From contig VZRS01010758.1 of the NCBI GenBank assembly GCA_013398055.1, forward strand, positions 480,774 through 544,773: DNA of 64,000 bases, given 5' to 3'. The notes under the pieces were generated by a model, which was given only the letters and a program-made list of their open reading frames with translations, did not search any database and was not told where the DNA came from. A program made the position numbers and the translations under genes. The number at the start of each line of letters is the position of its first letter. Within the stretch, counting starts at the first letter, position 1. Origin of the DNA: Ifrita kowaldi. Lineage: Eukaryota > Chordata > Aves > Passeriformes > Cinclosomatidae. Positions 1 through 12,200 of this stretch are shown piece by piece.

Positions 1-1245
1 CATCTAGAAAGGAAAAGGCTCCCTCTCCCTCTTTCCTAGGCACATTCCCACTTTTACGTGCAATTTCAGACTCCAGAAACTATTAATATCCGTTACAGAA
101 AGTGCAGCTCCACCAGCCCCTACCTAAGGTCTGCCCACCTGCCCCATGTCACCCTCACAGCTTCCCTCCAGCTGCCTTAACACCTCTGCCTCATTCAAAC
201 CCCTACTGCTGGTACATGTGCCCCTGTTGAGGCTGAGGCAGAGAAGATAAAGGCTTGTGAGCCCACTGCTCAATTTTTACTAAAAATGCTTGTGAATGCA
301 GACTTCAAACTCTTCAAAATATAATTTCTCATTTTATAGGAAATATTTCAAACTTTCACCAATTCTGTACAAAGTTAAGGACAAGGCAGAAAAAGAAAAA
401 TGGGGACATGTACAAAGACAGCAAATGTCTGATGCCGTATTTCAGATTCTTAATTTTTCCAAGAACTGTGAAGAGTACTGTGTGCATTTATCTCCACTAC
501 TGAGGGCACACATTAGGTCTTTCCCAATAAACACAGGTTGCTTCCCCCCATCAAACCAATTCTGCGAACTGTATGAACCCACAGACATGTTCAGCCACTG
601 CTGTCAGCTTTCCCAGAAGGGAAAAATAAATAAGGTAAATTAAGAAAAATTCATCAAGGCATCTGGGAATATATACACATATTTCACCCTGAAAGAAGGA
701 CAGCAGCAGATGAAAGAGAAATACCTGTTTATCTTTTAAAAGTCATTCTAAACTGACTTAGCCTAGAAAGTTCAAACCTACTTTCATATGTTGGATTATT
801 GTGAGGATTTGTCCCTCTGATTAGCATTGGGATACTAAAAGAATTGATTAACATTTATTCCTGTATAAATTATAACAGCAATTGAGTCTTCCTTCCTATT
901 TGCAATTGATCTGAAAGCAGATGCGACAGAACCAGTCCAGAAAAGCAGGATAAAGTAGTGTCCCTAAAAAGAACGGGAAAGTCACAGATCTAAGATGAAC
1001 ATGACTATCAAAAAAGTGAAGCAATTAATGTTTCCTGCACATAGCCAGACATCCTTCGTATTTTCGAAGAAGACGTGCAAGGAAATGTCAAAAACAAGAG
1101 CATGAGCTGTACTTGATAAGCCAAAAGAAGGGCTTCCTATAGCAAGAAAGAAGTTAAATTCACTTCCATGTCACTACAAACTGAAAAGCATTTGACATAC
1201 ATTATTCTACACATTATTTTTTTAAATTATGGAATTTAAAAACTT
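1..1245. other. Unassigned AT-rich DNA left of the LTR element
   Basis: No gene, RNA or recognisable repeat was found. A 115-codon open frame at 296-643 on the plus strand has no family resemblance, no splice context and ordinary composition, so it is treated as chance. A small local group of CpGs occurs near 1056-1077, but no convincing splice pair frames it. Confidence 0.5.
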
Positions 1246-1251
1246 ACCTAT
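1246..1251. repeat. Target-site duplication, left copy (ACCTAT)
   Basis: The 6-bp word ACCTAT lies directly before the TGTGG start of the LTR element and is repeated directly after its GACA end at 3023-3028. A 6-bp duplication is usual for class II (ERVK/alpha/beta-like) retroviral integration. Its perfect match implies that both outer ends of the insertion are intact. Confidence 0.85.
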
Positions 1252-1516
1252 TGTGGAGGCCGGTGGGCCTAGGGACCAAGGGACAAAGGGAGTCCATTGG
1301 TGGGACCGCCCCTAAGACCAGAGAGCCTCCCCAGGTTAGGGTGACTGAAAGGTTTCCCCCAGGATGCATTGTTCTACTGTGCTAATGTACCCCAGTTCTG
1401 CTTCCCCGGTTGGCCCGTTGGCCTCCCTGCCCTTTTTTTACCTAATATGTCCCCACTCCAGAAGGCTCTCCCCTCCCTGTTTCCCCCACTGGCCCTTACT
1501 CCCTTGCCCCTCCCCC

Positions 1517-1724
1517 AGAGCTTCCCTATTGGCTTCCATTCCCTAGTCCCACCTGTGTACCGCCCCCATGCTCTCAGACCCTTGGTCCCTGATGCTCTCC
1601 TCGCTCCCCTATATAAACCTGGACCCCATCATGTTCCTTGTCTTTGTCCCTGGAACCCTTCATGAGCATGGCTACATTAAACTCCTCTCGTGGAACCCCA
1701 TACAAAGACCCTTCCTGGCTCTTT
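1517..1724 (+). repeat. Left copy of the 208-bp direct repeat flanking the N gap
   Basis: These 208 bp are repeated without any difference I can see at 2670-2877, exactly at the far edge of the gap. The segment covers the U3 end, the TATA box and the polyadenylation signal of the LTR. The copies abut the two gap edges precisely, which is what unmerged overlapping contig ends would give. Confidence 0.9.
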
Positions 1725-2669
1725 NNNNNNNNNNNNNNNNNNNNNNNNNNNNNNNNNNNNNNNNNNNNNNNNNNNNNNNNNNNNNNNNNNNNNNNNNNNN
1801 NNNNNNNNNNNNNNNNNNNNNNNNNNNNNNNNNNNNNNNNNNNNNNNNNNNNNNNNNNNNNNNNNNNNNNNNNNNNNNNNNNNNNNNNNNNNNNNNNNNN
1901 NNNNNNNNNNNNNNNNNNNNNNNNNNNNNNNNNNNNNNNNNNNNNNNNNNNNNNNNNNNNNNNNNNNNNNNNNNNNNNNNNNNNNNNNNNNNNNNNNNNN
2001 NNNNNNNNNNNNNNNNNNNNNNNNNNNNNNNNNNNNNNNNNNNNNNNNNNNNNNNNNNNNNNNNNNNNNNNNNNNNNNNNNNNNNNNNNNNNNNNNNNNN
2101 NNNNNNNNNNNNNNNNNNNNNNNNNNNNNNNNNNNNNNNNNNNNNNNNNNNNNNNNNNNNNNNNNNNNNNNNNNNNNNNNNNNNNNNNNNNNNNNNNNNN
2201 NNNNNNNNNNNNNNNNNNNNNNNNNNNNNNNNNNNNNNNNNNNNNNNNNNNNNNNNNNNNNNNNNNNNNNNNNNNNNNNNNNNNNNNNNNNNNNNNNNNN
2301 NNNNNNNNNNNNNNNNNNNNNNNNNNNNNNNNNNNNNNNNNNNNNNNNNNNNNNNNNNNNNNNNNNNNNNNNNNNNNNNNNNNNNNNNNNNNNNNNNNNN
2401 NNNNNNNNNNNNNNNNNNNNNNNNNNNNNNNNNNNNNNNNNNNNNNNNNNNNNNNNNNNNNNNNNNNNNNNNNNNNNNNNNNNNNNNNNNNNNNNNNNNN
2501 NNNNNNNNNNNNNNNNNNNNNNNNNNNNNNNNNNNNNNNNNNNNNNNNNNNNNNNNNNNNNNNNNNNNNNNNNNNNNNNNNNNNNNNNNNNNNNNNNNNN
2601 NNNNNNNNNNNNNNNNNNNNNNNNNNNNNNNNNNNNNNNNNNNNNNNNNNNNNNNNNNNNNNNNNNNNN
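1725..2669. other. Assembly gap of 945 N
   Basis: This is an unbroken run of N inside the LTR element. Open frames that appear to run through it are artefacts of unknown bases. The true content may be nothing, a short internal region, or a provirus interior. Confidence 1.
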
Positions 2670-2877
2670 AGAGCTTCCCTATTGGCTTCCATTCCCTAGT
2701 CCCACCTGTGTACCGCCCCCATGCTCTCAGACCCTTGGTCCCTGATGCTCTCCTCGCTCCCCTATATAAACCTGGACCCCATCATGTTCCTTGTCTTTGT
2801 CCCTGGAACCCTTCATGAGCATGGCTACATTAAACTCCTCTCGTGGAACCCCATACAAAGACCCTTCCTGGCTCTTT
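2670..2877 (+). repeat. Right copy of the 208-bp direct repeat flanking the N gap
   Basis: Identical to 1517-1724 (offset 1153). It resumes the LTR directly after the gap and continues into a unique U5 end (2878-3022). Confidence 0.9.
2763..2834 (+). promoter_or_regulatory. LTR core promoter and polyadenylation signal
   Basis: A TATATAAA box at 2763-2770 is followed by ATTAAA at 2829-2834. This is the compact promoter/R/poly-A arrangement expected in a retroviral LTR. The TATA box is intact here, whereas the related LTR at 29 kb has a TACTTAAA-like variant. Whether it is active cannot be told from sequence. Confidence 0.6.
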
Positions 2878-3022
2878 ACCTTTGATCCAGTCCTGGAGCT
2901 ATCCGTGTGTGTGTATGTGAGGATGTGTGTGCAAGTGTGGTGGCCTCGCTGAGCGGCTTCCTCCTGGAGTCGCTTTTGGGAAGGCCGCGGCACTTTACCA
3001 TCCAGCATCCCATGTCGCGACA

Positions 3023-3028
3023 ACCTAT
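3023..3028. repeat. Target-site duplication, right copy (ACCTAT)
   Basis: Perfect match to 1246-1251, directly after the terminal CA of the LTR element. Confidence 0.85.
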
Positions 3029-3277
3029 GATAAACACTAAGTCTGAAAATTCTATGCATTCAATAAAGAAAAAAAACCCACTGAATAACAACCAAAAATG
3101 TTTTGCTTCTTATTTACTGTTGGGAGAACATGCAGTCCATCTCTTAATACCCCAGGAGCTACTGACAGGAAAGAGATTGAAATGTATTCAGGATGTGTGA
3201 TACTCTCTGTGACAGGGAAATACTTCCTGGTTAATTCCATAAGAATCTTCCCTGCTATTGGTGGCCTAGGTGGTTGA

Positions 3278-3960
3278 TGGAATCACAGAATAATTCAGAC
3301 TGGAAGGTCATTTGGCCCCAAATCCTCCTTCAAATTTGTTGTTGAATCTAACTTCCAAGTTAGATCATGTCATTAGGTATGAGCAATATTCAGTTAAGCT
3401 TTGAGCATTTCCACTGATGGATATGCACTTGCTGGGCACTTTTTCAAATGCTTAATCATTACCACATGTGAAAAATTATTTCCTTCTAATAACTAATCAG
3501 TTTTCTCTTGTAACTTGTGCCCATTGCTTCTCACCCATTACTGTACACTCCTAATGGAGGCCATATCTATAACCTCCCATTAGATAACAGAAGATAGCAC
3601 TAAGATCATCCCCAAGCCTTCTCTTGGGCAGACTGAACAAATCCTCTTGTATCATTTCTCTAGCACTCACCTTGGTAACCACATGCTGGACTCCCTTTGA
3701 ACACCTTTCTTGTGCCGGGAGCCCAAAGTCGCGCATAGTTATGCAGCTACAGACTCACAAGTGACAGCAACAGATGGAAAAAAAAATAACTTCAACCTGC
3801 TCTCTACTTTCTTCCTATTACAACCCAAAATGGGGTTGGTTTTCATGACACAGATGCACTTGTGTTCATCTTGTCCAACACAATGCCGAGGCCTTTTTCT
3901 GCAGAACTGTCCTCCAAACTGCCCCTACACACCCTGTGCTGTTGCATGGGATGAGTCACT
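3278..3960 (-). mobile_element. Old CR1 LINE fragment, antisense
   Basis: On the plus strand the segment opens with AATCACAGAATAATTCAGAC and then a 'tggaaggtcatttggcc' phrase, which is the reverse complement of a CR1 3' end. Further on come the degenerate CR1 phrases 'cttgtgcccattgcttctc' and 'ccaagccttctcttgggcaga', then 'aggcctttttctgcagaactg'. The order matches CR1 read from its 3' end inward. No intact frame remains. The divergence is high, so this is an old copy, and the right edge is approximate. Confidence 0.75.
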
Positions 3961-5431
3961 GGAAGAGTAAAGCCACCACAGCTTTACCAATGGCTTTCCC
4001 CATGCCAAAGACCTGAAAGAGAAAGGATAAACTGCTTCAGGATAAACTGATGTGAAGTTTAAGAGCTCTGCTGCAGAAAGGTGGATGGATGCTCTACCCC
4101 AGCAGCTGTCTTTTCTTTCACATGTCCATCCCTGTCCCTAACTAAACAAGCTAAATCCAGAATCTGACCTGAAGTATATCTGATCTTCCTTCTATAATAC
4201 TGCAGCAAGTTGTTCCATTTGAACAATGGAAAAGTACCGACGGAAGAGGATTTATCAGCTTGTGCCACTGTCAATTACTCATTCAGCACTTCAAATTTTA
4301 GAACTGCAGACTGAAGGACTGAACACAAAATTTTATCTAACATATGGAATAAGGAAGTGTAAGAGTCCAAAGCAAAATATTCATAATATGTGAATGCCAC
4401 AGAACAGGGTGTCAGGATGGGAATTTGAGGATACAAAAGCCAGTAATACAATTTCCCCCTGTGAAAATGCAATAGATGTGGTACTCAGCCTAAGGACAGA
4501 AACTTCACATGCCTTATCCCCACCTCCCTTCAAAGTGCAATACAAAGCAGAAGGTATACATATTCGGTATGTATATTAAGAAAATTACATTCATCTCCCT
4601 CAAACATCTGATAATACATTTGTTATTTCAATTCTGATTCAGTGGGGTATTTTACCTAGCAGCTATTATCATTTCAAAGTCTTCCCAACTTCTGGAGGCT
4701 TCACTATGATCATAGTAAGACTCTATTTTAAATATTTCCAGATGATACAGCATTGCCCAGAGAATACACCCTTTACAATAAACACTAATGGATCCTACTC
4801 TTTAAGCAGCATTTTCTTTTTGCACAATATTCAGTATCAATTGCATCCGTTTGGTAGAGCTTATTATCCTAATCATAACGAGCCTCTCTTTCCCCATACC
4901 AAAAATTAATGAGGTCCCATTCTTTTATGATAATGGATTAAACAGTGGAGTTGTACTTTCCTTAAGGATGGCTAAAGTATAGACTCTCTAGAAAGGAGTG
5001 TAGACCCTGTCAATGTGAATGTATTCTTTAGCTGAGCAAAGAGAGCAGACTTTTTAAAATTCTGTTGCCAGCTAACAGTCCAGCAAACCCTTCATAGAGA
5101 AAAAATATGATCTGTACAAAATGTTAACGTGAAAGCTTAGCCATGCTTGTAGCATAACATATGAAATGGACAGATGAATGGCTAGCTATGACTCCTGAGC
5201 TTCCAAAAATTATAGTTCAATCCCCACATGTATTTTGCTGCTATATTATATTTCTCAATGAATGGCAACCTTTAACTACTCTATATGAACGAAGAAGTTC
5301 TAAATCCCTCAAGGGTCCAGCTTTTCAGTATACACAGAAATCTGTCTCAAGTCTGTCTGAAAAGACAGTGTAGAAACATGGGAATCAGAGAGGAAATGCA
5401 ACCAAAATTTTGTTTGCAATAAAATGAAAAT
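3961..5431. other. Unassigned DNA between two CR1 fragments
   Basis: No gene, RNA or recognisable repeat. Open frames here are at most about 71 codons and show no family features. Confidence 0.5.
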
Positions 5432-5725
5432 GGTACACAGAATAGCTGAGGTTGGAAGGGGTGCTGGCAGGTCACCTAGTCCAACTCCCTGCTCAAAGCA
5501 GGGCCAACTACAGCATGTTGACCATGGCCATGTGCAGTTGGGTTTTAAATGTCTCCAAAGATGGAGATGCCATAAGGTCTCTGGGCAGACTAGTCTAGTC
5601 TTGGATCACTTTAACAGCAGTAGAATTTCTTACATTTAAATTTAATATCCTGTATTTGAATTTGTGCTCTTTGCCTCTTGTCCTGTCTCTGCGCACCACT
5701 GAGAAGAGCCTCTCTTAGTCTTTTT
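5432..5725 (-). mobile_element. CR1 LINE 3'-end fragment, antisense
   Basis: The plus strand reads 'gaggttggaaggggtgctgg', then 'tagtccaactccctgctcaa' and 'tgtctccaaagatggagatg', and later 'ttgcctcttgtcctgtctct' and 'gcaccactgagaagagcc'. These are consecutive landmarks of the reverse complement of an avian CR1 3' region. It is 5'-truncated, as is usual for CR1, and has no coding potential. Confidence 0.9.
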
Positions 5726-6177
5726 TACCCCTAACCCAACACACATGTGGGGCTGGGGGGAACCAGAGGATCTGGAAATAATAGTCACTATTTGTGAACT
5801 ATAACATGCCTACCTACACTAGACTCACACAAAGTATGGACAACATGCAGACAAATGCCTTCCTCCACATACTTGTGTTTAAACACCATTTTTCATTCTC
5901 CAGGAAAATACATGTATCTATAAATATAATTTATATTACATATACTATACAATATAACCAGAAAGTTTGTAGGCTTCCTAGGTAAGGTAAAAGGTGCCAT
6001 GTGTATGACAGAAATAGTCAGTACTCAATTACAGAATTTCACTCCTTTCAGTGACTAGAAAGGATATTTCAATAATTTAAAACCAAGTTTAAGTAAAGCT
6101 AACTTTCATATTTTATTGAAAATCTCTTTTGAGTCTGCTCAAAAAATCATCTCAGCTTCCTTTTGACTCTTATTCTT

Positions 6178-6212
6178 TGTGTCTATCCAGTAGTATTTAC
6201 TGGATAGACACA
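6178..6212. repeat. Hairpin with 15-bp perfect arms
   Basis: The left arm TGTGTCTATCCAGTA (6178-6192) is perfectly complementary to TACTGGATAGACACA (6198-6212), with a 5-nt loop GTATT. It sits in unassigned AT-rich DNA, and no transposon ends are recognisable around it. Confidence 0.8.
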
Positions 6213-8884
6213 TATTTACATATTCCAGTATTCATATTTACATTTTCCAGTAAAAACAAAAATATCTTGAGAATACATAATTACTGAAAATTATTGGTTT
6301 TCACCTATACATGTACCCCAAATACAACACTGAAGCATTTTTTCAGCACTTTAGATTTTAGTGAGTTTTTTTGTTTGGTTTTCAGGGGGTTGTTTATTTG
6401 TTTGGGGAATAGAGGAAAGGGCTGTTCTGGTTTTTAGATAGAAACTCTATTCCTAACCTAATGGTATTCCTTCATCCTGTCACAGGAATGTGTATCAGTG
6501 AAATAAGCATGGCTCTACGCTCAGAGAAAGACACATCTTTCCCTGTGCAATGACGCTCGTTTGCCAACCTGTAAAGACTGAGGAGCCATGGAACTGCTCA
6601 GGTTAATACGTAAGTCATAGCTACATCCAGGTAAGAAAGAGCACTGCACCCATAAACCTAGAGAGAGACTAGGGTGATAATTCATATTGCATTTAGAACA
6701 AAGGGAACTGTACTCCATACTATCAAATAACACCACATAGAAACTTAAACTACATTGATTTCTTGAAGTTCCTGAAGTTTTGAAGGAATGTGTTTAGCAA
6801 TACAATCTGTTGGGCTCTGTTTCATGAGAGATTTCTTTTTTTCAGTTCAGTTGTTAAAAAAACGGAATTCCTTTAATAAAATCCTCCAGAGGTCAGCTTT
6901 GCTAGAAGCAAAACTGTCAGGCTTCCCATCCTTGCTTAGTAATTGTGCACTTGATGCAACTGTAAAACGTATCCACTGCTGCAAGCTGTTCTTTTCAGTG
7001 AAGTAAAAGAGAAAGTTTTCCAACTATTTGCAAGCTACAGATCATTAAAACCATCCCAAAAACCGACACCAGAAGCATCTACAGTTACAGTGTTTTCCTG
7101 ATTCCTTCCTGCAAACTTCAATTACTCTTTTTAACTTTAGAGTACAAAGACATTCTGCACACAAATTTTAGGTTACATAATAATGCTTAGGAAGAGCCTG
7201 CACACATTTCTTTAAAGTTTGCCAACTCTTTAAAATTACACTGACACAATATTAACCCCCAAAGTATCAAATATTTCTATATTCCTTTCCTTGTAAACTC
7301 TGACTTCACACATTACGCTTCCCATTGATTTACTGAATCTTGTACAGGTTAAAAGAGGGGGGAAAAAAGAAACAAAGGAAATCTGTGAGGGCCACCTGAA
7401 GTTTTAAAAAGTGTAGGAAATCAATAAAAAGTAACTTTCTGGCTTCAGACAGTTTTTGGATGGAGAAAATGCATTAATGAAAACTCATACTTCATAATAA
7501 AATATAACTACAAAGCTCTAACATGCAACAAAAAGATGAAATACCTGTTTCCTCAAAGACAAACACTGTGCTCACAAACTCTGTGGGTCTCAAATATCAG
7601 GCAGAGCCACAAGACTTCCGTAAAAGCTGATACAGGAAAAAAAGTCCAGCTTCAAGTAGGGCTACAAAATATTTTGGAGTTGAGCAGTATCACCAAATCC
7701 TAAGGGAAGAGTTGCAACAAGTCAACTAAGGTTCCAGTTAGATGAAAATTTTCCAGACAATCTTCTTGACAAATCTTCCAGGAAAAAAAGATAAACAATG
7801 AGTATAGCAGCAGTCTCTATTCACTAGCACTGCCACTGCTGGATCTCAGCAGCATCATCTGTTTTTACACCAACAAGTAAAAGACTTCCAGATCCATGTT
7901 TTTAAGAAATGGCCCAAACTCGTTTACTTCAACTACCTAAAAAAGCCAGTAAGTTGTTTTTCAGAAGTATTCCAGTTTGAAGTCCCCTATCTTACACCAG
8001 TCCTTGTAGTATCCCACTCCTTGTTTAAAATAAAACTAGATGCTGTCAGTTTAAATGCCCCAGGATTTCTCTGCTTTCTTGCCTTCTGCAGGACACACCC
8101 TCTCTCTGAGCAACCTTAATCCTCCCAGCTGCACGTGCCATTGCTTTTCCCTCACTGTACTGAGAAGAGTTCAAAATCCCCATTCCACATTTCCTCCTCT
8201 GTCCAGTTCATACTAAGTTCATCCAGTCTTCCATCCCATCTGTCATACCAGAAGCCTGGCCCCCTTTTTCATCCCCTGTGGGCTTATGTACACCTGAATC
8301 ATCTCCTCACAGTGCCAAATCATTCCTTTATTGCAGACTGAGAAACTAATCATTATATGAGTTAACATTTTAAATGACAAAGGGGATGGTGATGCTTTTG
8401 AGATGGAAGACAACCACTCATTCAAGGTAACCACTGACTGTTTTAGTTTCTACAGGCAGAAAGAGACAGTGAAGTTGATGGTGCAACTGTTCTTCTACTC
8501 TCCCAGTCATCACTGAAGTGAATAAAACTTCACTCAGAGATGCCTGAAAAAATTTAATTGAAAATTGATCAGTGCTGGTAGAGTTGGTATACCAGGGACT
8601 TGTACAGAAATGCCACTCAAAGCAAACAACTATTTCAATCAGGCAGCAAAAGGAAAAAGCAATCAAATATCAAAATATTTCTGGTTTATATTGCTGTCAA
8701 TTCAAGCCTGAATATAAAATAATGATTACATGGAAAACTTCCATTCTAACAGTCATTGTTCAATAATTCTCTACAATTTTAACTCACATGTTTAATAATC
8801 ATATGAGAGAATGAGCAATATCATACTAAAAGCATCAAATAAATATGAGTTAGAATTACACAAATGAACAATCAGTAATAATAT

Positions 8885-8904
8885 CTTATTTAAATTTAAA
8901 TAAG
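8885..8904. repeat. 20-bp perfect AT-rich palindrome
   Basis: CTTATTTAAATTTAAATAAG equals its own reverse complement. It lies in AT-rich unassigned DNA. Function unknown; AT-rich palindromes can arise by chance more readily than balanced ones. Confidence 0.8.
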
Positions 8905-9116
8905 CGGTTCTAAAAAACCTAGGAGACAAAAATATCTAACTATTCAATGGGAAAATTAACTAACAAAACATACACATTTAAAGTTTCTTCCTCTCACCTT
9001 TATTATAATTAATATATTAAATAAACTACAAATGCAAAATAAATTGTGAAAAACTCTGTCTCAAAGAACTGATGACTCAATCATCAGGGTAGCATTTAAG
9101 GAAGTCAAATATAAAG

Positions 9117-9224
<108 letters not shown>

Positions 9225-12200
9225 CCCCTCAACTGCCACCTTCCTTCTCTTCTGCTAGCAATACCATTCTGAAGCTAACAACCTATCAAATTTGTGAAAG
9301 AAGGGAGGACAGAAAAATTGAAAAAATTTTTTGACTGTTTGTTCTGCTGATTTTTTCTGTCAAAGCATCTCCTACTCATCTCTCCTGGAGATGTGATATA
9401 GCATAAACCTAAAAGCTGTACAGACATTCTCACATCACTTTAGGGTGAAAGAGTTTGCTCTTCTCTCTGAGACATCTTCCTTTTTGATGAGAACAGGAAA
9501 GAAGAGAAAGGTAACAGTATGCCAAATGAAAACCTGTTTGTAACTCCAAATCTGCAGAGATTGCTGCTTGCAACCCACTGCCCTCAGAAGCTCCCAGCAC
9601 AAGCTGACACCTGTGCTGCCAGGGCTGTCTTACTGTCTGCTCACACTCCAACTTATGGAAAGAAAGGGTAGATGCAGCCCCACAGAACCTTGGAACCTCA
9701 GTTACCCTTTTGTCCTACGCAACTTCAGCACCAGCAACACCCCAGAGCCGGGGCAGAGCTGTGTGTCATGTTGGCAGCAACAGGAGTCACAATCCTGTCT
9801 GGTCCAGTTCCTTCCTTCTTCCCCAAGATTTACATTAACAATAAAGTGTTACCTTCATGAGCACCATGGGAGAGGCTGGCATGGATGCCCCTGAACGTAT
9901 CTCCTCCTCATAGCTTTCCCAAAACAAAGTGTGATTTGCCACACTGAAAATCTCTACAGTGAGTTAAGTAGTAAGAAAAGTCAGGTTTTTCCTAATTTTT
10001 CCTTTGATCGTGTTAATGTCATCTGTGGCTTTATGGTGAAAAAGTAAATATTGTCTATTTTTCAAGGATTTTACTTTTTAAAAAATCCCAAGAAAGTCAG
10101 GAAAACACATGGGAATACAAATTTCTACTGATATTTATTTGGGAGAAAGAAAAAAAAATAGCAATTCTTACAACAAGGTCTTCATGCTGCCGATTTAATT
10201 GATGAGGCAAATTCACTAATCTTCAGTTTTATATAAAAAATCGGGTACTGATTTACAGCATATGCCTACTTCTGTGTATTTCTACATACACGCAGTACAA
10301 ATCTTTTGTTTTTAAAACCAGGTAGACCAAAAAATACAAACCAGAAATCCATCACGAGCTCAGAACAAAATATCACCCTGGGTTTGACAACAGGTGGGAG
10401 TAGCAGTGTACCCATGTTTGTCTGACTGTGCATATACAACAGCAAAATAAAATACACAGTCTGAGGAAAATTCACCCCTGGTTCTTAAAAAAAAAACCCA
10501 GAAGAATTATTAATATGACAAGTTAATTTTGATATATAAAATAATTATTTGGGCTCTTCAGAAACATGCGTCTGAAGTATTAAAGTCCATGACAGATTAA
10601 TGGGAAAAATACAGGCAGGGCAGCTGGGAGTTTATGGTAAATGAAGTATATAACACATCTGACAATTTTACTATTGCGCGTAGTACATATATACTCATCT
10701 ACAAAGCCCTAGTGGTGGAATTAAATTAAATCCTTTTCTAACTCCTAAATTGGCCAATCATAAGAAGCTTGGCTGTCAGATCTATTTTAAAGAAAGACTC
10801 ATTAAGCAGTAGCCTCCATTTCTTTCTTTGCAAGACACTGTGAGATGCAGTTAATGGTTTGAAAAAGAACCTGTAGGCTGCAACTAACGAGCCATTTGGG
10901 TCAAAGTTTCTATTGAACTTGTTTATTTCTATTTGCAAGAGGTTTCAGTGTTGTGTACAAAAGATGTTTACATATCTTGCTGGATGTCCTTTCACCATAT
11001 CCAATGACACCTGCATATCCCATGAAATATGCATATCTTTGAGTGTCCTAATCAAAGACCTAGATAGTAAAATTGTTTCAATTTGATGATATTCATTACA
11101 GTGCAATCTAGTGCTTCACCACTTGGAAAGTACTTACAAAGAACAGATTTCTCTAAAGTTAGTTTGTCTTTTGTGTACACATGGGATAACTAGATAGATA
11201 CTTAGTGGTTTTCAGTATGTTAACTGCTTCAAGGCAGATTAATATACATCTGGTTACATAAGAACCAAGGGAGAGCTTTATGATGAGGAGAAAAGCGTTG
11301 ATTAAACTGGCATAAGCAACCCAACTGTTAAATGCATAACCACAACAGAAACAGTTTACTACAACTCTAGGTACAGACATGAAAGTGATCCTGAACTTGC
11401 ACGGGTGGAGAGGGAAAGGTAAGGAGACCTGTGACAGAGCAAATGATCAAATGAAGGTTGCAATTACTTTCACTAAGTAGAATACAAAAGGTAAACTTTT
11501 CCATTAATTTCCAAAGCCATATGATGGTGGACACACCTGCTCTAAGGAACGGCTTTTGTTTTAAGAAGCCACTAAATTTACCTTATCTAAACACCATCAC
11601 AATGCTCATTATATCTAACATCACATTTTCAGCAGTCAACTGGGAGCCTAGCTGGCAAGACAGCATTTAGTTCTGTCTCTCTGCTCTTCAGACACCTGCT
11701 GAAATAACGCCAGAATTCCCTAAAATATCAAGTTTTTATTACTCCCTCCTTCATTGATGTTGCCATCAGATGTCACATATATATGCATACATACACACAC
11801 ACACAGAGGCAAGTGTATAGAGATATATATATACACACACTCATAATAAATCTCACACCAATTTTGATGTCAACATTTCAACCCAAAGACACCACAAACT
11901 TTGCTGCAACACTGCTAACCTTTTTTCCTTAATGAAACCAGAAGCACTCAAAGCAACAATTTTAAAAACAACAAAGATGAGTCTAGAAGCCATTTGTTGA
12001 AAACCAGCACCTTTTTGATAGGTAGATTTCCTACCAGATTGCTAGGAAAAGCTTTCTGTAAATAGATGTTTTTTCAGAGTACATAGCTCTGTTATTACCA
12101 TTAGCTCTCTCTTGCCAAAATATGTCCTTTCAAATTTTCAAAGCTCCCCTCAGTTTGTTCTGCTCTAGAAAAATATGACTCTGTGAAGAGTAGTTATTTA

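Larger units (their letters stand above)
1252..3022 (+). mobile_element. Endogenous-retrovirus LTR element interrupted by an assembly gap
   Basis: The element starts TGTGG and ends GCGACA, giving the retroviral TG...CA form, and is flanked by ACCTAT on both sides. The visible parts read as one LTR of about 618 bp when the duplicated 208 bp is counted once. It has a U3 region with a TATATAAA box (1610-1617, again 2763-2770) and an ATTAAA polyadenylation signal about 66 bp downstream (1676-1681, again 2829-2834). A GT-rich U5 follows (about 2903-2940), ending in a 10-bp palindrome. No gag, pol or env coding sequence is visible. The element could be a solo LTR with falsely duplicated contig ends, or a short or full provirus whose interior is hidden in the gap. 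A related LTR lies at 29081-29649 on the minus strand. The 6-bp duplication favours an ERVK-like class; the exact family is not recognised. Confidence 0.85.
5726..9116. other. Unassigned AT-rich DNA
   Basis: No gene or interspersed repeat recognised. It contains the inverted repeat at 6178-6212 and the palindrome at 8885-8904, listed separately. Open frames are all under about 85 codons and show no family features. Confidence 0.5.

Noticed and set aside
1568..2818. Apparent 350-416-codon open frames across 1568-2818 on both strands
   Set aside because: Nearly all codons are unknown bases from the N gap; the readable ends are LTR sequence.
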